The notes under the pieces: model-generated
What the model saw: the letters and a program-made list of their open reading frames with translations, nothing else
Told to the model about the DNA's origin: nothing
The model's database searches: none
NCBI RefSeq assembly: GCF_964355755.1
Contig: NC_092678.1
Span: 11,568,922-11,632,921 of the forward strand
DNA length: 64,000 bases
Source: Antedon mediterranea
Lineage: Eukaryota; Echinodermata; Crinoidea; Comatulida; Antedonidae
Direction: 5' to 3'
Program-made: the position numbers and the translations under genes
Shown: positions 63,501 to 64,000 of the stretch, in pieces
Layout: every line of letters starts with the position of its first letter
Numbering within the stretch: the first letter of the stretch is position 1

Positions 63501-64000
63501 CAGCTAATGGGCTACGCTAGGCACATCTAAATGGGCTACTCTAGGCCCAGCTAATGGGCTACGCTAGGCCCAGCTAATCAGCATAGCTAGGCCCAGCTAA
63601 TCGGCATAGCTAGGCCCAGCTAATTGGCTACTTCATTGTTGTCAAAATGAAAATTTCTTGAGCTAAAGGCGACTCGTATGTATTCATTAATAATTCATTT
63701 TAAAGCTTATTCAAGATAGATTACAAATATATAAAAATCTAACAAAATTACTATTTCGGACACTACGTCGATTTTGTGATGCCATGCCTCATATGTTATG
63801 CTCCCCCGTTTGAAAAATCCTGAATCTACTGGTGGACTAAATTTTTTTAATCAAATTCAAATGAGCCTTAAAGATATTCTAATGGTATGAAGTGATCAAG
63901 TGATTATTAAATGTAAAAAAATAAGAAAACTTACCAAGTTAATTAAAAGCATCATGGTAGGCGATAGTCGTGTTGATATAGGAATAGACACTAAGCGACC
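45548..64000 (-). CDS. MFSD4-like major-facilitator transporter, C-terminal five exons (partial)
   Basis: Minus-strand exons are 64000-63935 (continuing beyond the window), 57145-56998, 51453-51383, 46173-46059 and 45747-45548, all with AG acceptors and GT donors. Joined they give 600 nt, 199 residues plus TAA, with every phase consistent. Words such as GRLVSIPIS, GLFLSSIYPTVIALAEQYI and GAASGEMAFPVVVG match the C-terminal half of MFSD4A/MFSD4B. MFSD4B is also called sodium-dependent glucose transporter 1 (family knowledge). Hydrophobic segments in the exons fit about the last five membrane helices, and the last 65 residues form a polar cytoplasmic tail. It is a plasma-membrane solute carrier by homology; the substrate is not shown. 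Introns hold hairpin-ended elements and several minisatellites. Confidence 0.9.
46275..46340 (-). mobile_element. Retroposon tail with (AATG)n, in transporter intron
   Basis: The plus-strand run ATTCATTCATTCATTCATTC followed by AATCTTTTATTTCGGACGTG reads on the minus strand as CCGAAATAAAAGATTG and then AATG tetramers. This is a third variant of the short-tandem-tail retroposon ends in this window. The 5' part is not defined. Confidence 0.35.
47214..50851. mobile_element. TIR element TTAAAGATGTATTGTCCCTT, host of nested hairpin elements
   Basis: TTAAAGATGTATTGTCCCTT at 47215-47234 is matched by AAGGGACAATACATCTTTAA at 50832-50851 in inverse orientation. Between them lie about 300 bp and 215 bp of AT-rich sequence on the two sides, and in the middle the hairpin-ended elements at 47.5-50.6 kb. 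The simplest reading is a small TIR element (about 0.5 kb) that later received those insertions. A similar end occurs alone at about 25318-25337. Confidence 0.6.
47531..50616 (+). mobile_element. Hairpin-ended repeat, copies B and C (C nested in B)
   Basis: Copy B starts near 47537 with hairpin AACTCGTCA/TGACGAGTT (47546-47566) and AGTTATCCGC (47567-47576). At about 49060 a second left end begins (hairpin 49070-49090, AGTTATCCGC 49091-49100), and this copy C ends with palindrome 50513-50538. A further right end, a perfect 32-bp palindrome at 50581-50612, follows about 40 bp later and probably closes copy B. Interiors match copy A and contain TGACGTCA, TGCGCGCGTAAC and ATGCCCATATGTTG words, with no protein. 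It lies in the transporter intron between exons 51453-51383 and 46173-46059. Confidence 0.75.
52863..54058 (+). mobile_element. Hairpin-ended repeat, divergent copy D
   Basis: The left end has hairpin AACTCGTCA/TGACGAGTT (about 52872-52892) then AGGCTATCGC (52893-52902). The right end is the palindrome AGGCTATCGCTCT-ACAG-AGAGCGATAGCCT at 54022-54051 followed by AATTAG. Interior words such as TGTGGCCATACGATGACGTC and GTGTAGAAAGTTGATTAGAA show kinship with copies A-C. The terminal 10-mer differs from that of A-C, but its two ends match each other. It is in the transporter intron; no protein. Confidence 0.75.
54059..54555. other. Intron sequence with minisatellite-like precursors
   Basis: From about 54235 the motifs GAATAAACG, GGATAAATGCCCC and AAATAAACGC appear at irregular spacing next to CCACCC blocks, resembling diverged units of the array that follows. 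The rest is AT-rich intron. Confidence 0.5.
54556..55273. repeat. 44-bp minisatellite, about 16 copies
   Basis: The unit reads CCTCAAATAAACGCCACCCC CACCCACCAC AAACATCCTGAACA, with CACAAAC/CAGAAAC as the main variant, one AAATGTCACC copy and one with an extra C. It lies in the transporter intron between exons 57145-56998 and 51453-51383. Confidence 0.95.
55274..56997. other. Transporter intron, old direct repeat
   Basis: AT-rich sequence. Two diverged segments of about 160 bp (near 56470-56570 and 56640-56710) share GTAGTTTA-like, GGTTACATGCAG and AAATTTGTATA words. No other gene was seen. Confidence 0.4.
57146..59640. other. Transporter intron, no gene recognised
   Basis: AT-rich sequence with a TAGCCTAGGCCTAGCCTAGG-type patch at about 58575-58592. 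An 88-codon minus-strand open frame at 58252-58518 has no recognised domain and no supporting splice context. It could be a decayed transposon fragment. Confidence 0.4.
59641..60070 (+). mobile_element. Non-LTR retrotransposon fragments
   Basis: A segment ending TATGGCAGAAAATTGAATAA and AAATATAAAT at about 59797-59825 has the form of a LINE 3' end. A separate short frame at about 60014-60067 reads TVSEIWNDLSPTIVDLL, like the WN-LP motif near the end of LINE reverse-transcriptase proteins. Both are short and decayed, and may or may not belong together. Confidence 0.35.
60142..60820. repeat. 49-bp minisatellite, about 14 copies
   Basis: The unit begins GTTTATGGTTCAGGCAAACC and continues CTCATTTAACATGCCTGTAG GCAGGGGGC. 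Copies vary in the GCCTGTAGG/GCATGTATAGG part and in the number of G. The last copy is degenerate. It lies in the large transporter intron. Confidence 0.95.
60985..61080 (-). mobile_element. tRNA-derived SINE fragment
   Basis: The minus strand reads CTGTAGATTGGTGGTTAACA then TGCTTGTCTTCCAATGAC and later CAGGGTTGTAACTC, the order of a degenerate tRNA A box, anticodon region and B box. It is not a functional tRNA because the stems do not close. A CAGGGCC-type element end follows at 61120-61136. Confidence 0.5.
61137..62130. other. Transporter intron, nothing recognised
   Basis: AT-rich intron sequence between two minisatellites. No protein, RNA gene or clear repeat structure was recognised. 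Confidence 0.4.
62131..62819. repeat. 49-bp minisatellite, 14 copies
   Basis: The unit begins GTTGTAAACGAACCGCTAGC and continues CTGAATCATGTCATGTTTGG TACCTATCT. Variants are ATCACGTC/ATCATGTC/ATCATATC, TTGGTACC/TTGCTACC and CTAGCC/CTACCC, mixed along the array. It contains a KpnI-like GGTACC in most units. Intronic. Confidence 0.97.
63100..63478. mobile_element. Short TIR element with 8-bp target duplication
   Basis: GGGACGATTTGGCCCTGGGA at 63114 is matched in inverse orientation by the segment ending at 63463 (GGGACGATTCGGTCCTGAGA on the minus strand). TGATCAGC occurs directly at both flanks (63100-63107 and 63471-63478). An 8-bp duplication is typical of hAT or P-type transposases (established), so this is a non-autonomous member of such a group. 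No protein is present. Confidence 0.75.
63480..63624. repeat. 23-bp tandem repeat, six copies
   Basis: The unit is GGGCTACGCTAGGCCCAGCT plus AAT, with diverged copies such as CGGCATAGCTAGGCCC. It abuts the right target duplication of the neighbouring TIR element. Confidence 0.9.

Overview
This is animal nuclear DNA. It has spliced genes, long AT-rich introns, dense transposons, tRNA-derived SINE fragments and many minisatellites. The recurring taggcctaggcc-type words and the gene content suggest a marine invertebrate deuterostome, most likely an echinoderm; that placement is inference. There are no bacterial operons, rRNA genes or CRISPR arrays.

Four protein-coding genes can be supported. 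(1) The last three coding exons of FANCD2 (+, 1702-4299), including its acidic C-terminal tail. (2) An intact single-coding-exon LRR-Ig-FN3 transmembrane receptor (+, 18675-20747). (3) A complete ELK/TCF-type ETS transcription factor (+, coding exons 28680-28743 and 29293-30314). Between those two exons lies a phase-compatible candidate cassette exon, and a likely promoter and 5' UTR exon sit near 27.2-27.4 kb. (4) The last five coding exons of an MFSD4-like major-facilitator transporter (-, 45548 to beyond the window end), with 18.4 kb of introns and exons carrying only 600 coding bases.

Region by region: 1-4.3 kb is the FANCD2 end with a 39-bp minisatellite and two small inverted-repeat elements in its introns. 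From about 6 to 14.8 kb lies one decayed BEL/Pao LTR retrotransposon (-) split by three later insertions: a hairpin-ended element, a short TIR element and a 2.5-kb foldback element. From 15 to 18.6 kb there are small tandem repeats and a perfect 56-bp palindrome. The receptor gene, a repeat-rich intergenic stretch and the ELK gene follow, to 31 kb. From 31.8 to 43 kb there is almost only repeat DNA: a GC-rich minisatellite, a 3.3-kb foldback element whose arms carry perfect ETS-type motifs, a homogeneous satellite of about 98 copies of 29 bp, retroposon 3' ends with pentanucleotide tails, and an 18-bp minisatellite. From 45.5 kb to the end are the transporter exons, with introns filled by further hairpin-ended elements and four long minisatellites.

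The four genes have no evident joint function; this is an ordinary gene neighbourhood. The most unusual material is the repeat biology. The hairpin-ended family (7.3-9.4, 47.5-50.6 and 52.9-54.05 kb) has different terminal 10-mers in different copies, yet the two ends of the same element still match. Other notable items are the two foldback elements, the nested insertions and the ETS motifs beside an ETS gene.
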